DNA of 64,000 nucleotides from Cladobotryum mycophilum (GCA_036429605.1 CM071589.1:4402001-4466000), one strand, 5' to 3'; positions 10,816 to 21,748 are shown, counted from the stretch's first letter. The notes: generated by a model not told the origin, from the sequence alone. A program made the numbers and translations.

Positions 10816-12609
10816 TCACGTCTCAAACGCCTGCCTGCCCTTCTCCTCCGACTCGATTGTCAATTCCCTCGTGAACAGAGACGTCAAAAAGCCAACAACA
10901 CCAAACGCAGCAAGGATGTAGAAAACCGCCCTGAAAGCATGAGCATAGGCCTCTTGTATGCTGTGCAAGGTACGGGGCGGGAGGTCGAGATGCTTGAGAG
11001 CGGGTATGAAGCCCAAAGCGTCCTTCGAGTTCGCAAGACCCGGGGCCCCGGGGAGGGCGCCGAGGGAGGCAATCGCGGTGACGAACTGGTTGTTGAAGGC
11101 CGAGGCGGCGATGGCGAGGCCGATGAGGGCGCCGAAAAGCCGGAATGCGACGAGGATGCCAACCGCGAGGCCTTGGTCCTCGTTTCGCTCGGCGCTGGCT
11201 TGCATGGGGATGGGCAGGACGGTGAATAAAGAGCCGATGCCAATGGCCGCAATGACCTGGAAGCCGGCGCTTTCTGCCAGGTTCTTGTACGTGCCCCAGA
11301 GACTGAACAGCCCGACTCCAACGGCGAGCATAAGCCACCCCGCCCAGATGGACCAGACATAGCGGCGCGTCCACTCAACACCCATCGCGGCAATACCGGT
11401 AAAGGCCATGAGCACGGCAAAGAAGGGGATGAGGGATATCGCAGACTGAAGAGGCGCCTCGAGGAAAATAGCCTGGAAGAAGAGGGGAACGTAGGCAATG
11501 AGGGTGTAGAGCACCATGCCGTGGATGAAGCTCCCCACCAACGTTGCGGCGGCGGTGCGGTTTCGAAAGATGCGGTAGGGGAACATGGGCTCCGCAGGTT
11601 TGGACTCGTACCAGACGAAGACACCAAGGACGAGCACGCCAATGACCAGCGGGACAATGGTCCTCCAGGAACCCCAGGGGTACATGGTGCCAGCCCAGCT
11701 CAGGGGCAAGGTGAAGAGAACAGAGCCAACGGTGAACAGGCCCATGCCTAGCCAGTCTACTCTAGCCAGCTGTTCACGGAATGTGTCCGTCATGGGCTTC
11801 AAGCGCAGGAAGAAGATGGTCAACGGCAGACAGACACCAATGAGAGGAAGGTTAATCCAGCCGATCCACCGCCACGTCGCGTAGTCGCTGAAGACGGCAC
11901 CAAGAATAGGTCCCAACACGGTTCCCAGCGCCATGGGCACGGAAATCAAGCCAATATAAAACGCACGCTCCTTTAGCGTCGTGATGTCGGCGATGATGAC
12001 CTCGTTGAGCACGTCGATGCCGCCGCAGCCCAGACCCTGCACCGCCCTGCCCAGGATGACCACGGGCAGGGACGGGGCGACGGCGAAGACGATGGACCCG
12101 AGGCCGAAGAAGAAGAAGGCGGCGTAGAGGGGGGTTTCCTGCCTGTGATGTCGGAGATGCTGGTGTACACGGGCTGCACGATGGTGACGATGAGCATGAA
12201 GGCGATGTTGGCCCAGAAGGCCTCGAGGGTGGTGCCGTTGAGCTCCTCGGTAATGGTCTGCACACCTCGGCTGTAAGCTTTTTATTCGACAACAACTTTT
12301 TTTTTTTTTTGGATAATAGAATGGTATCGCTCTTGAAATGGAAAGCGCGAAACTTACAGGGAGTGCTACGGCGAGCGCTGTGGCATCCACAGAGACGATG
12401 AAGACCATGATGAGCAAGGACAGGAAGGCAAGATGAAAGCTCCAGGGTTTGTTGAACTTGTCTCTCAATGTCGACCTCGTCTGCTGAGCGCTCTCTGAAA
12501 GTTCATATTGATCCGTAGGTTGAAGAACATCTGCTATCGCTTTTTCAATGTCCGATGCAATCCCCTTGGGACCGTCCCGTCGAATGGCGTCTGGCGGTGG
12601 TTGTGCCAT
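10816..12609 (-). CDS. MFS drug:H+ antiporter-2-type exporter, frame broken at a G/C homopolymer
   Basis: Exon 1 is 12358-12609 and exon 2 is 10816-12257; the intron has a GTAAGT donor and a CAG acceptor. Seen: a cytosolic N-terminus, the first span in LAFLSLLIMVFIVSVDATALAVALP, then TITEELNGTTLEAFWANIAF, the DHA2 motif SDITGRKP, LGRAVQGLGCGGIDV, and WRWIGWINLPLIG, with further hydrophobic spans to the C-terminus. This fits a 14-span exporter of about 564 residues. Known: these proteins are proton-coupled exporters of drugs or secondary metabolites at the plasma membrane. Oddity: between ITGRKP and PLYAAFFFFG the frame shifts. The C run (plus-strand G run 12129-12134, six bases) needs seven. 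The protein is otherwise intact on both sides, so a sequencing under-call is more likely than a pseudogene. The substrate is unknown. Confidence 0.85.
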   Translation of the reverse strand: MAQPPPDAIRRDGPKGIASDIEKAIADVLQPTDQYELSESAQQTRSTLRDKFNKPWSFHLAFLSLLIMVFIVSVDATALAVALPVSFALSISRAIPFYYPKKKKSCCRIKSLQPRCADHYRGAQRHHPRGLLGQHRLHAHRHHRAARVHQHLRHHRQETPLYAAFFFFGLGSIVFAVAPSLPVVILGRAVQGLGCGGIDVLNEVIIADITTLKERAFYIGLISVPMALGTVLGPILGAVFSDYATWRWIGWINLPLIGVCLPLTIFFLRLKPMTDTFREQLARVDWLGMGLFTVGSVLFTLPLSWAGTMYPWGSWRTIVPLVIGVLVLGVFVWYESKPAEPMFPYRIFRNRTAAATLVGSFIHGMVLYTLIAYVPLFFQAIFLEAPLQSAISLIPFFAVLMAFTGIAAMGVEWTRRYVWSIWAGWLMLAVGVGLFSLWGTYKNLAESAGFQVIAAIGIGSLFTVLPIPMQASAERNEDQGLAVGILVAFRLFGALIGLAIAASAFNNQFVTAIASLGALPGAPGLANSKDALGFIPALKHLDLPPRTLHSIQEAYAHAFRAVFYILAAFGVVGFLTSLFTRELTIESEEKGRQAFET

Positions 12610-12690
12610 TTGTGTAAAACACCAGCTGCAATCCAACTTGGTGAGATCAACGTAACATATTCCGACACGATATTTTCAGGGCCTCATTTC

Positions 12691-12699
12691 CCTTTTATA
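12691..12699 (-). promoter_or_regulatory. TATA box of the MFS exporter gene
   Basis: TATAAAAGG on the minus strand lies about 82-90 nt upstream of the start codon at 12609. It is a near-consensus TATA box. Confidence 0.55.
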
Positions 12700-13170
12700 A
12701 GGGGAATTACCCTCTGCCGCATCATGAGTTGAACTGAGGAGGTGGACAATAAGTCAGCCTATTGTTGTCTACTAACCCCGCCTCATACGAGCTCAACAAG
12801 ATTGTGGGGATTTTTGTTTGTTGGAGTTCAGAATATGCATAAAACGTTATATTATAAATCAGATCTTAGATTATAAATCGAAGGCGGATTGTAAAGCAAA
12901 CATCAACAGCAAAATGATTTGTCTTGGGCTGGTTTTCTTTTTTGCCAAGATAAATCTTTGATAACGGCCATTACTAGAAATGGACATACCGTGCTCGGCA
13001 GATGTGAGAAGGATTTTTAAGGTTGTTACCCGAAATGTAATCCGTACCTTAAAGGCAAGCGAATGTAACTAGGTATACCAATTTCTAATATAGCTTCAAT
13101 GATGCTGGGGGGAGGCGGTGTTGCCAGTCCTGGACATGTGGACCTAGATTTGGGACTCCGCATCGTTATG

Positions 13171-13171
<1 letters not shown>

Positions 13172-13200
<29 letters not shown>
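13172..13200. repeat. (TA)n microsatellite
   Basis: About fourteen uninterrupted TA units. Confidence 0.9.
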
Positions 13201-13203
<3 letters not shown>

Positions 13204-14066
13204 GGAACAAGTCAATGTCCCACTTCCGCCGCTTGCTCGCAATTTACTATTTGCTAGTAATTACATGTTCAAATTCGCGCAACAATATGCTACCGGTTTT
13301 CTTCTTCTTAACCTGTTGACATTAATCGCTATACGGATCTCAGGGGAAGTCAACACAAATCTCACAGAGGAGGGACTCAAAGGATAGGCATTACGAGCCA
13401 AAACTCAACAGTTACAAGACTAAGAACCACATAGATATACCAGCGAGACAACAACGGCGAGCATACACTTCAAAGAAGAAACCGGGAACAACAAGAGCGA
13501 CTGTGCAAAATAGCCTCGGATGGGTCCAACATGTGTAATCGAAAGATTCAGGGAATGATTATAACGTGCCTCTCATGAGTTTACACATACCATTGGCGGC
13601 CCGCAAGATGCTAGCGTAAACAAAAACTTTGCTGCAATCCCCAAGGTCCTTCTTGTTCCTCGATATATCCCCAAGTGCAGCATTCTTCAAATCTCCAGCC
13701 ACCTACCGCGAATAACAAAGCATAGATGGACAATGTCCTAGGAGAGTTACATCCAACATACCACAAGGAATTCACTTCCTTCAGGGGTCATAGAACCGGA
13801 CATGATCGAGTTAGGGATCTTTAGCGAGCCATACACATGCCAAAAAGCTACGGCGTGCATATTGGGCATCAAACCACACATCTACAAGGCAGTGAGAGCA
13901 CAACCCTCGCCACTCCTTGCCTCATCCTCAATCTGTCGTCGGTACAGAGGCCCGGGACATCAAGGTGCACAAACACAAGGCAACGAGCAGACCCCAATCT
14001 CGATGCAACTCTCCAGACGTCACTCTTCATGCCTCTTGTACAGATACATGCACGAGAAACACGGAT

Positions 14067-14073
14067 TATAAAG
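14067..14073 (+). promoter_or_regulatory. TATA element of the 5S rRNA gene
   Basis: TATAAAG lies 23-29 nt before the first base of the 5S gene, the position at which filamentous ascomycete 5S genes carry a TATA element needed for RNA polymerase III. Confidence 0.6.
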
Positions 14074-14095
14074 TGAATACACTCCACTTCCAAGC

Positions 14096-14214
14096 ACATA
14101 CGACCATATCCATTGGACAATACTGGATCCCGTCCGCTCTCCGTGATGTCAAGCCAATGAGAGGCAGATTAGTAGTTGGGTGGGTGACCACCAGCGAACA
14201 CCGGCTGTTGTATG
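14096..14214 (+). rRNA. 5S ribosomal RNA, dispersed copy
   Basis: The 119-nt segment begins ACATACGACCATA and ends GTTGTATGT, and these ends pair as helix I with one G-U pair. CATTGG and CCAATG pair as helix II. The strongly conserved blocks GGATCCCGTCCGCTCTCC (helix III loop) and AGTAGTTGGGTGGGTGACC (internal control region, box C) are present, with CCAGCGAA after them. A TATA element sits at about -29 and a T-rich stretch (TTCTTTATTTTTG) follows as a polymerase III terminator. Known: in filamentous ascomycetes 5S genes are scattered singly and not inside the rDNA repeat. The segment between helix III and helix II (CGTGATGTCAAG) and the helix V side (AACACCGGCTG) differ from the common ascomycete type as I remember it, so this may be a variant or a decaying copy. 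Confidence 0.85.
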
Positions 14215-17200
14215 TTCTTTATTTTTGTCCCCTCTCTACATTATCCTACTTTTTTGTTCAGTGTCAATGTATAAATTGGGGAAGCCAGATGCATCAAGGA
14301 GGTAGTGGTCCGAGAGAGCTCTGAGGGTATTAGACTTTGAGGCGAAACGCATAGCTCAGGCGAACATGTAGCTCATATGGAGATGGAGTCTCACAGGGGT
14401 GCTTTATGAAGGATGACGAAAAGTGGAATTTGTGATGCCATGATCTCGATGCTGGAATGCGCCACTCGAGTACTCTGCCAGAATTTTGGCTCAGTATAGC
14501 CGTTGCCTGAATCAAGCTGCTCCAAGAGGCTTGCGGCTATTACCCATAGGCTATACCTTGAAGAACCTTGGGCTATGAAGTCACCTCCGTCATAGCCTTG
14601 CGCTCGTCAAGGTTGCTAGATAGCAGCCAGGTTCGATTTTGTGTGGGGTTGCGATGCCAGAGGCAGCTGGTAATAGTTGTGCGGCGCGTCACCTATTAAG
14701 AGGATTCCATGGTGGGACACCCGGCGTTGGAGATGAAATCAACGAGTATTGTTTTTGTCGATGCCCAGGAATTAAACCTGAAAAGTTGGAGGTGTGACAT
14801 GACATAACCTGTAGAGCCATGTTGCTATTGGGTCAATTCGTAATATCGAGAACACATCTCTCCTTATGGTGGCGGGTGCTTCTCAATGCGGTTATAGAAT
14901 CGCCACTTCTCCAAGTGATCTCGAATTCTAGAACCTGCCTGCTTTAAATCTAGTCATCACTGCATGCTTGCCAGCGCCGAAGAGCATCAAGGACCGTCAT
15001 GAAGGCTTTTTCTCGCCTTGGGATCTTCGTATCCACTTGAAAGAAAGAAAAGCTGTTTGCAGGTGTGCATGTGAAACAGAACAAGGTTCCATCGATGAGG
15101 ATGATGAAATTGAGATACGTATTTCCTAGTTTGGGCCCTGGCAAGCTTGCTTGGATTGTGAAGGGTGAAAAGGGGCATTCGTACCTTTCTTGCACCTTGG
15201 CAAAGTATTGCTGGTGGCAGCACAACGTCATAGCCCGACATGACGTTGATGGGCGATGAGGCGCGCCACACAGCAAGTTCAAGGTGCGGCTCTGCGATCC
15301 ACAACGTTGTTGGAAAAAGTTGTAGACATGACTAAAAGTTCGGGAGGAAAGGCGATTTGTCTAATAGCCTCACACCTCCTCCTCATCGTCATCATCATAT
15401 CTCATCCATTGTTTGTTTCGTCGCGGGTCAAGATTTGAGGCCATTCTCATCCCTTCAAATGGCGGTGATAGAAGCTGGATGTTCAAACGGCTGAGGTGAC
15501 AGGGGCTCACATGCCGCTCCCTTGGGTCAATGTCACCTCCACGGTCAAATATGCACGTAAAACCTGCTGGAACTTGGCCCAAAGCAGTTTGGCAATTAGC
15601 GAGACCAAGCACACAGTTGGTACTCTAAATTGCTCATCTGCAAGAGCAAGGAGAAGGGATGCTGGGGGAAGAGGAGGAAGGGGTGGTCAGATGTGGGTTG
15701 GCGGGTTCATGTCAGAGATCCTAGGGGAAGCCCATCTGGTCTCGAGATCGGACAACTCTGGTTGGCTGCCGTGTGGTAGGAGGAGGTCCTCGAAAAGGTA
15801 AACCAGGGTCCAAGACCCACGAAGGGTCCCAACGCAAAAAACACACAAAAAAAAAAGCAAGGCATTGCGGATGGCGCCGTCCAATGCGGTCCCGCAGAGC
15901 ACAGTACAGTGCATACAGTGAATGAACAGAGGTTGGATGGTGTAGCACTTTACGAAAACAAAGCTTGACGGGAGAAGCCTGTCGAAGGGCGATCTGAGAG
16001 CTAGTTTGATGCTCACAGAGCTGGTGACGCAGGGTCCTGTGAGCAGCGCAGCTTGATTCATCGTGGATGGTGGATGGTGGGTGGTGGAGCTAGCCAAGGA
16101 CAAGGCGCGCGTCAATCAAAATCCAAGACCAAGTTCGGGCAAAACGGTAATGCTCCACAGTGGAAAGAGAAAAAGAGAAGGGTTAATTAATTAAGTTCTG
16201 CAAAGTGCCGGACAAGAGAACCGTCAAGGGGAAAGAAAAAAAGAGTGGACAAGCAAATCTGTACGGGCGCCACCGAATAACCGTTTGGTTTGATCGTGGG
16301 CCAAGATGGTGAGGTTGGGGTTTTTTTTGTGACGGAAGAGGCGAAAACGTAACCCAAAGGGGAAACGTTTTTTGGGGAAGTCCCAGTTGACGCGCATCTC
16401 ACGGTTCCCGTTTTTAAAGGTGGGGAGGTTGAGTGTGACATCACCGGCGTTAAGACGTGGCAAACACGGTGACCTCACAGTGTCTCTTTTTCCTTCTTCT
16501 ACGTCTCTTTCATATGAAACAGATTAAGTGGAGGGATGGTTTAGGATGGGCTTGTTCCGATGCGGACGGATGATGAGATACCTGCAGCTTCGAAAGGGAT
16601 CCCTGGAGTGTGTCGTAGGGAGGGGAGTCATGAGGAGACACATATTTGTTCCGTCAGCCTTGTGACCTCACAACTCGAGGCAGCAGAGGAAGGAAAAGAG
16701 GTCAACGATAGGCATCATCGTCATAATTTGGGGTTGGCTTCCTAAACCGTAGGTCTTCATATCATTCTTGGTTGGTGCCTGGTTAGTTTCAAGGAACCAT
16801 TCCTACGCCTCTAGACCTTCAATGCTAAAGGATTGCTCATGTGTCGTTGCCCCCTGTGAGTGCCGCTTCCTGTCATCAGTCATCGTTGGTAGTGTCTGTT
16901 GTTGCTTGTCTGCTTTAACCGTAAATTTTCGGAACGGTTGTTCTACAAAAAAGTAAAACACTGTTTTGCCAAGTTCAAGGATTTCCAAGGGTCCTGCAAG
17001 CTTGTCGCAGGTCAATTCAAGAAAAGTCAGGCCAGGGCAGGGTAGGGCAATGGGGATTATCCACAACCAACATGGACGATTAGATCCGGGATCGGAAAAT
17101 CCGCCCCAGGTTATGGGGAAAGCATCACGATCCAGGAACAATAACATGTGTTTGTGGGAGTGGCGAACTACTGTAGGCATGTAATGTCAGGAGTTGCCGT

Positions 17201-18709
17201 TCATGTCTGAAAGAAAAACCCCCTCTCTCCCCCCTTCCACCCCCCTCCTTGAGTTGGTATGCGGAGCAACAATAACGGCATCCAATCAGCCACTTCGGAG
17301 CTTCTCAAACTTGAACAAATCTTGGTTGGGGGAGAAACATTGAGACCCGCCAGCCCGCCTTGGTGCGCACACCACACACCATCGCAGTCGGCCGGCTTCG
17401 TTTGGTGCATTCGAACCAAGAGAGCGAATGGACCAATGACCTCATGGCAAGATCCGGCAGCCCCGGTTTATCAAGACTCGAGCCCGGGCCGGTGATCCCT
17501 ATTCTGAATAGGAAAGCTGCAAGAATTTTTACGTTGGCATGGTTGGATATGCACTGGACCATGCTTGGCTTCTGGCTGTGTGACAAGAGAATGTGGTCTC
17601 GAACGTGTGATCATCCTCAGTTTTTTGCGATAAACGCGCGCCCGTGCATTCCTGCGCCGTATCTTTGCGGGACGGTGTGTGATATTATTATTATTACATA
17701 CAAGTATGTACTCTTATTTTTGCATGGTAACAAGCAAGATAACCAGGTAGTAGGTACGCGAGGAAGAAGAGGAAGATACTTGTACAAGCAGGTGAATTTG
17801 ATTGCATGTTACATTACATGTAGTACAAGTATTTCGAGACAGGCATAAATGAAATGAAAGAAACAAAGTCGACACCTATCATTTTGCATTCTCACATTAT
17901 TACGGGTGTTGGATGAAAAAGCCCCCTGCCACCCCCCCGAAGCCCGTTGCGTGATTCTTCGCAGATAGCATGACTTTCCCTGTAAGCCATGACACCCATG
18001 TGACGGAGGTGACGACCTGGGATCAGCAGTGTATTTGCCCTACAATCAGTGCAGATTTTTGAAATTGGAAATTTGGTATTTTTTTGGAGAAGAAAAAAAA
18101 GTAAGGAAAATTAGGATAAGTTTCAAAGGTTGCATGCCTTGCACATCCAAACACATCCAGAACTACCATCTCAATATGAGCTCGCCAATCATTCAAATGG
18201 TGGCGTGGGACGCAAAGGAGGACCCTGAGCAACATGGCACCTCCCCCGGTTCCGGTGAATTCATTCCAGAGTCACCCGGGTGGTGGATCACGGGCGTCTG
18301 TCTAGAGGCTCAACAGGTTCTTTGGTCTGGTCTGGTCGGTCTGCGTCTGCGTCTACGTCTGCTATCTACAAGTATCTATTCTTTTAGGTCCGTGTGTACG
18401 GAGTTTGGAGTTAGGTTGGTTTAGTAGTTTGGTACTGTGAAATGTGAGAGTTTCTACAAAGACGGTGGGCGACATGGGACATGGGGGCATGGGGGGAGGC
18501 GGACATGGAACAGACCTTGTCCAAGTTACGCCATTTTGCCTGGCGCTACGTAGGGGTGGTTTGCCCATGACGATCAGCTCGCCTTTGGGGCTGGCTGGTT
18601 GGAGATTTCCCTTGGATGGGAGTCTGGAAGAGAGACACACCACAATTTAGATTGTGGTTCTAGGTCTGGGTCTTTGAGGGGGGCATTCAAGGATGGGTGT
18701 GCATCGAAG

Positions 18710-18741
18710 ACACACACGCACGCACGCACACACACACACAA
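18710..18741. repeat. (CA)n/(CGCA)n microsatellite
   Basis: A run of CA units interrupted by CGCA units. Confidence 0.85.
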
Positions 18742-18947
18742 GACATGAAAACGAACGAAAGACAAAAAAATGGCCTTGGTGAGACCAGTCAGGGGTGTGA
18801 TGTGATGTCGGGTGTGGACGTGCAGATGGGATGTACAAGTAGTAGAGAGATACAGTTTGTACGCATGTGTGTACGTAGGTTCCATAGTACTAGAAGCAAG
18901 TTGTAGGTGTATGCAAGGTGGTGGTTTTACAGAGAGGTACCTTCTTA

Positions 18948-19078
18948 CCTCTCTCCCTCTCTCTGTCTCTCCCCCAAGCCTATCCCTTCTCCTCTGTCTC
19001 TCGCTCCCCGTCCGTCTATCCCATCCCCATCCATCCATCCATCCATGGATCCATGCATACATACATACACACACATAT
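18948..19078. repeat. Polypyrimidine tract followed by (ATCC)n and (ATAC)n repeats
   Basis: CTCTC-rich sequence up to about 19,015 is followed by CATC units (19,024-19,048) and ATAC/ACAC units to 19,078. It lies 80-210 nt upstream of the TATA element of the small-protein gene, so it may be part of that promoter. Confidence 0.75.
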
Positions 19079-19159
19079 AATGCTGGGGGAAGAAACCGAA
19101 TGAGGGGAAGTAACTATTACAAGTACCTTAGCTTTTTAGTGGAGGAGGGCCCTGGATTT

Positions 19160-19166
19160 TATAAAG
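19160..19166 (+). promoter_or_regulatory. TATA box candidate for the small-protein gene
   Basis: TATAAAG is followed by a 420-nt pyrimidine-rich leader (CTCAAC repeats at 19,550-19,575) that leads to the ATG at 19,586. Strong TATA boxes followed by pyrimidine-rich leaders are typical of highly expressed fungal genes. Confidence 0.5.
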
Positions 19167-19585
19167 ACCCTGAAATCCGCAATCTGCTCTTGCAACCTTT
19201 ATTCTGGACGCAGCTGACTTTTTCTTTCCACCTCACCTACTACCTCTCTAAGCCACTGTAATTTCCAAAGCCGTCGTCCTCTTCACTCTTCTTTTATCTT
19301 CACCTTCACCTTCAATCTCTTCATCCTCCTCCTCCTTTCCTCCTTTTCATCATCTAAAACGAAAAGCGGGTTGCCTTCCTAAACCAAACCGAATCAATCA
19401 AGATTCAACTCCCAATTAAATTGTTGTCATTGTATTTTGTCTGGACCCATCGACCACTACGACCAAGACAGCACGGCACAGCACCTCTTTCTCACCTAGA
19501 CTTCTCTTGCGACGTACCTGTTCACACCAACAAACTCCATCTCTCACCTCAACCTCAACCTCAACCTCAACTCACCTCAGACATC

Positions 19586-19785
19586 ATGCCTGGCCGACAA
19601 GACGCATACACCGTTTCTATCCAAACCTCCCCCCTCCTCAAAGCATCTCGAGCTACTCTCGCTTCATCCACGACCACACCAAACGCCAGATGCAGGCCTT
19701 TAGTGGCGCTGTTCCCTCCGGTTCTGGCAGCAGTGCCAGGTCGTCGGCTAGCAGTACCATGACCAATGGTGCTCCTGCGATGTAG
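19586..19785 (+). CDS. Small serine-rich protein of unknown function, frame broken at a C homopolymer
   Basis: The ATG at 19,586 opens MPGRQDAYTVSIQTSP. The following conserved-looking stretch (ISSYSRFIHDHTKRQMQAF) and the serine-rich tail ending NGAPAM with a stop at 19,783-19,785 lie in the next frame. One additional C in the run at 19,629-19,634 (six Cs) joins them into a 66-residue protein. The same one-base shortfall occurs in five other runs in this window, which is why I favour a single gene. There is no signal peptide, no membrane segment and no known domain. The basic aromatic core SYSRFIHDHTKRQM looks like a helix. The gene stands alone in a desert with a TATA box and a long pyrimidine-rich leader, suggesting strong or regulated expression. 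Function not known. Confidence 0.6.
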
Positions 19786-20872
19786 CCATTGACGAACCAG
19801 AAAAATAAATTAAAAAAAGACAAAAGAATAAAACAAAACAAAAAGACATTACTGGCTCGTTATACACAAAACATCATCTCAGGGAAATACTATTCGCACT
19901 AAAGCATCAACTGGATGCTGAAAAAATAACACACTCTCTGTTGATGGTAAAACAACCATGGGGCTGTTGCTGCCGTCTGGGTTATAGTGGGTTGGCTGAC
20001 CCCACGTACGTACCCCAAGGCAAACAATGCCACTATTTTCACCCCATCAACGATTAAGCTCAGCCGCAACAACCTCAATCGTCGGCGACCCCGACTTGAA
20101 CCGACTAAGAACCAACTTGGCGTCTATGGATAGGAGCGACTTTCAGAATATTGCGGTGCTTTTTTCGCAAGGGACAAAGGGAACTGTTCTTTTTTCGTTT
20201 GGGGGCCAAAATCAGTCTCGCTGATGAGAGCTGTGAGAGGCCCTGTCATGGAGCCAATGCAGCCCTGTTTGGGCCTGCCCGCTCATTTTTTTCCTTCTTT
20301 TTTTCATTTTCATCATTACTAGTTTTACGACTTGCTACGATACACGCATGGCGTTTTGGAGGATAATTTATGGGTCGATTATCGGCTGGCAAAGTGGGTG
20401 GTGTATGGGCGACGAGGAATATTATGTGGGCTTTGAGGGAAACTCTCTTCTAAAGTAATGTCGGCACCAAGCAAAAGTAATGGAATTGATGCATGACTCT
20501 CTCATGGCCTGATTTCGGCACTTTGTGACTCTTATTCTGTGACCATGATTGCGCCTTTGTCTTCGGGTTAAAATGGACATGAACATGTTCCGCAACTTGT
20601 CAAGTGAGTTTACAAGTTAGCATTTGCCGGAATGCATGCAACACGACACGGATAGTTGGCTATCAACCGACACACATATTTGTATAATACTAGGCACATG
20701 GCCGTTACCACGATTCTCTTCCATGGTTCTCAACTAATAAAAATCAATAATTGTAACTTAAATTATGCCTATGTACCATGCCATGATCAAAACGCCGCCG
20801 CAAAGCCACTTATACTACTCAAGTATATAATTATCCCAACCCAATTCCTAATGATCCGCCTAGAGAGGATCA
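19786..20872. other. Intergenic stretch downstream of the small-protein gene
   Basis: 3' flanks of two converging genes. A-rich sequence directly after the stop (19,795-19,850) may hold polyadenylation signals. No other gene seen. Confidence 0.6.
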
Positions 20873-21748
20873 CTACACCAACGATGGCTTCTTCTTGATA
20901 CCCAAAAGAGCGGAATGGTCCTTCTTCTTCTTTACTATTCTCTTAAAGGAAGGTGGCGGCATAGCTGCCCTGTCCGCATCCAAACTCGCAGCTCTAGATG
21001 TCGTTTGAGTAGACCCTTCGCTGAGTGTTGACGCCGAACTGCTGCTTTGCGAGGCGTCATCCGCTATGTCCTCGATTGGTACGGCATGTATCTTCTTCGC
21101 CATGGCAAAGGCTCGCTTGGTAGCCTCGTCGTCCTCCCTCTCCTGCCGCTCCCGTTCCTCGTCCTCCGCGTAGACCATGGTATCCGCGTAGTCTGTCCCC
21201 TCCTTTTCTGACCGGTGTATTCTCGCATTTCTTTGACGGATCTCGTCCAGAGCATCCGCGGCGGCCATCTCGCGCCTGGCGTCGGCATTCTTGGCTTCCA
21301 GGTCCTCCATTGCGTTCCTCTCCTCCTCGCCGGCGGCCTCGGCCTCTTCCTGTTCCAAACGGTCGAGTTTCTGGTCGAGAGACTCTTCCGCTAGTTCGGG
21401 ATTGCGCCACGGCTCTATGGATCGCATGGCGCCCTTCACCATGGCGTAGTCGGTATTCGCCGGATCAGTCCTAAAGGTGATTTCGGCGCTGCACCTCGTG
21501 CACTTGATGTGAAAGAAGTATATCTGGATCCCGAGATATTTCTCCCCTAGCCTTGTTTCTTTCCTAGAGTTGAATTTGCGTCCCTTGTAGATGTACTCGG
21601 CGCATGTCAGGCACTTCATGGAGAAGGGTGCCATGAGTCGGACAGTCTGGATCTTGGGCCCTGTCGCCTTTGGACCCTTGCGACGAGCGATTTCGCTGGG
21701 GTTAAAGTCGGGTGGGTAGTACTTCTGGAGGACCTTTCGTTCAGACAT
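20873..21748 (-). CDS. YJU2: CWC16/YJU2-family pre-mRNA splicing factor
   Basis: Intronless, 291 residues. Seen: the family N-terminus (MSERKVLQKYYPPDF), basic segment SEIARRKGPK, and a zinc site formed by Cys46/Cys49 (MKCLTCAEYIYKGRKFN) and Cys83/Cys86 (FFHIKCTRCSAEITF), followed by TDPANTDYAMVKGA. The second half is an acidic and then mixed-charge coiled-coil (residues about 115-230) and a Ser/Thr-rich tail ending in a lysine patch. Known: Yju2 (CCDC94) joins the spliceosome through the Prp19-associated complex and acts at the first catalytic step in the nucleus. The length and order of motifs suit CCDC94/Yju2 better than the related CCDC130 branch. It is divergent from KIN17 with a 546-bp shared upstream region. 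Confidence 0.92.
   Translation of the reverse strand: MSERKVLQKYYPPDFNPSEIARRKGPKATGPKIQTVRLMAPFSMKCLTCAEYIYKGRKFNSRKETRLGEKYLGIQIYFFHIKCTRCSAEITFRTDPANTDYAMVKGAMRSIEPWRNPELAEESLDQKLDRLEQEEAEAAGEEERNAMEDLEAKNADARREMAAADALDEIRQRNARIHRSEKEGTDYADTMVYAEDEERERQEREDDEATKRAFAMAKKIHAVPIEDIADDASQSSSSASTLSEGSTQTTSRAASLDADRAAMPPPSFKRIVKKKKDHSALLGIKKKPSLV

Larger units (their letters stand above)
12610..14066. other. Intergenic stretch with an AT dinucleotide repeat
   Basis: This contains the MFS promoter and about 1.3 kb with no supported gene. AT-rich sequence near 12,830-12,900 precedes a TA repeat at 13,172-13,200. Confidence 0.6.
14215..19159. other. Gene desert between the 5S gene and the small-protein gene
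   Basis: About 5 kb with no supported gene on either strand. Open frames of up to about 165 codons occur (14,987-15,304 minus, 15,687-16,115 minus, 17,360-17,848 plus) but show no domain or plausible start and intron pattern. The stretch is rich in simple sequence (GGTGGAT around 16,062-16,085; a CA repeat at 18,710-18,741) and in copies of TACTTGTA/TACAAGTA. It may include the distal promoter of the small-protein gene. Confidence 0.55.

Noticed and set aside
12129..12134. Programmed ribosomal frameshift in the MFS gene
   Set aside because: The same one-base loss is seen in five other G/C runs in unrelated genes, so a common technical cause is simpler.
14950..15304. Overlapping minus-strand frames of 105-110 codons
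   Set aside because: No recognisable family and no complete exon-intron model; mentioned only as a possible hidden gene.
15687..16115. 142-codon minus-strand frame
   Set aside because: Cys- and Phe-rich low-quality translation with no plausible start context or homology; chance frame.
17360..17848. 162-codon plus-strand frame
   Set aside because: No domain, odd composition, and it runs across clear simple-sequence DNA; chance frame.
18574..19074. 166-codon minus-strand frame
   Set aside because: It is created by the CA, CATC and CT repeats and has no coding character.
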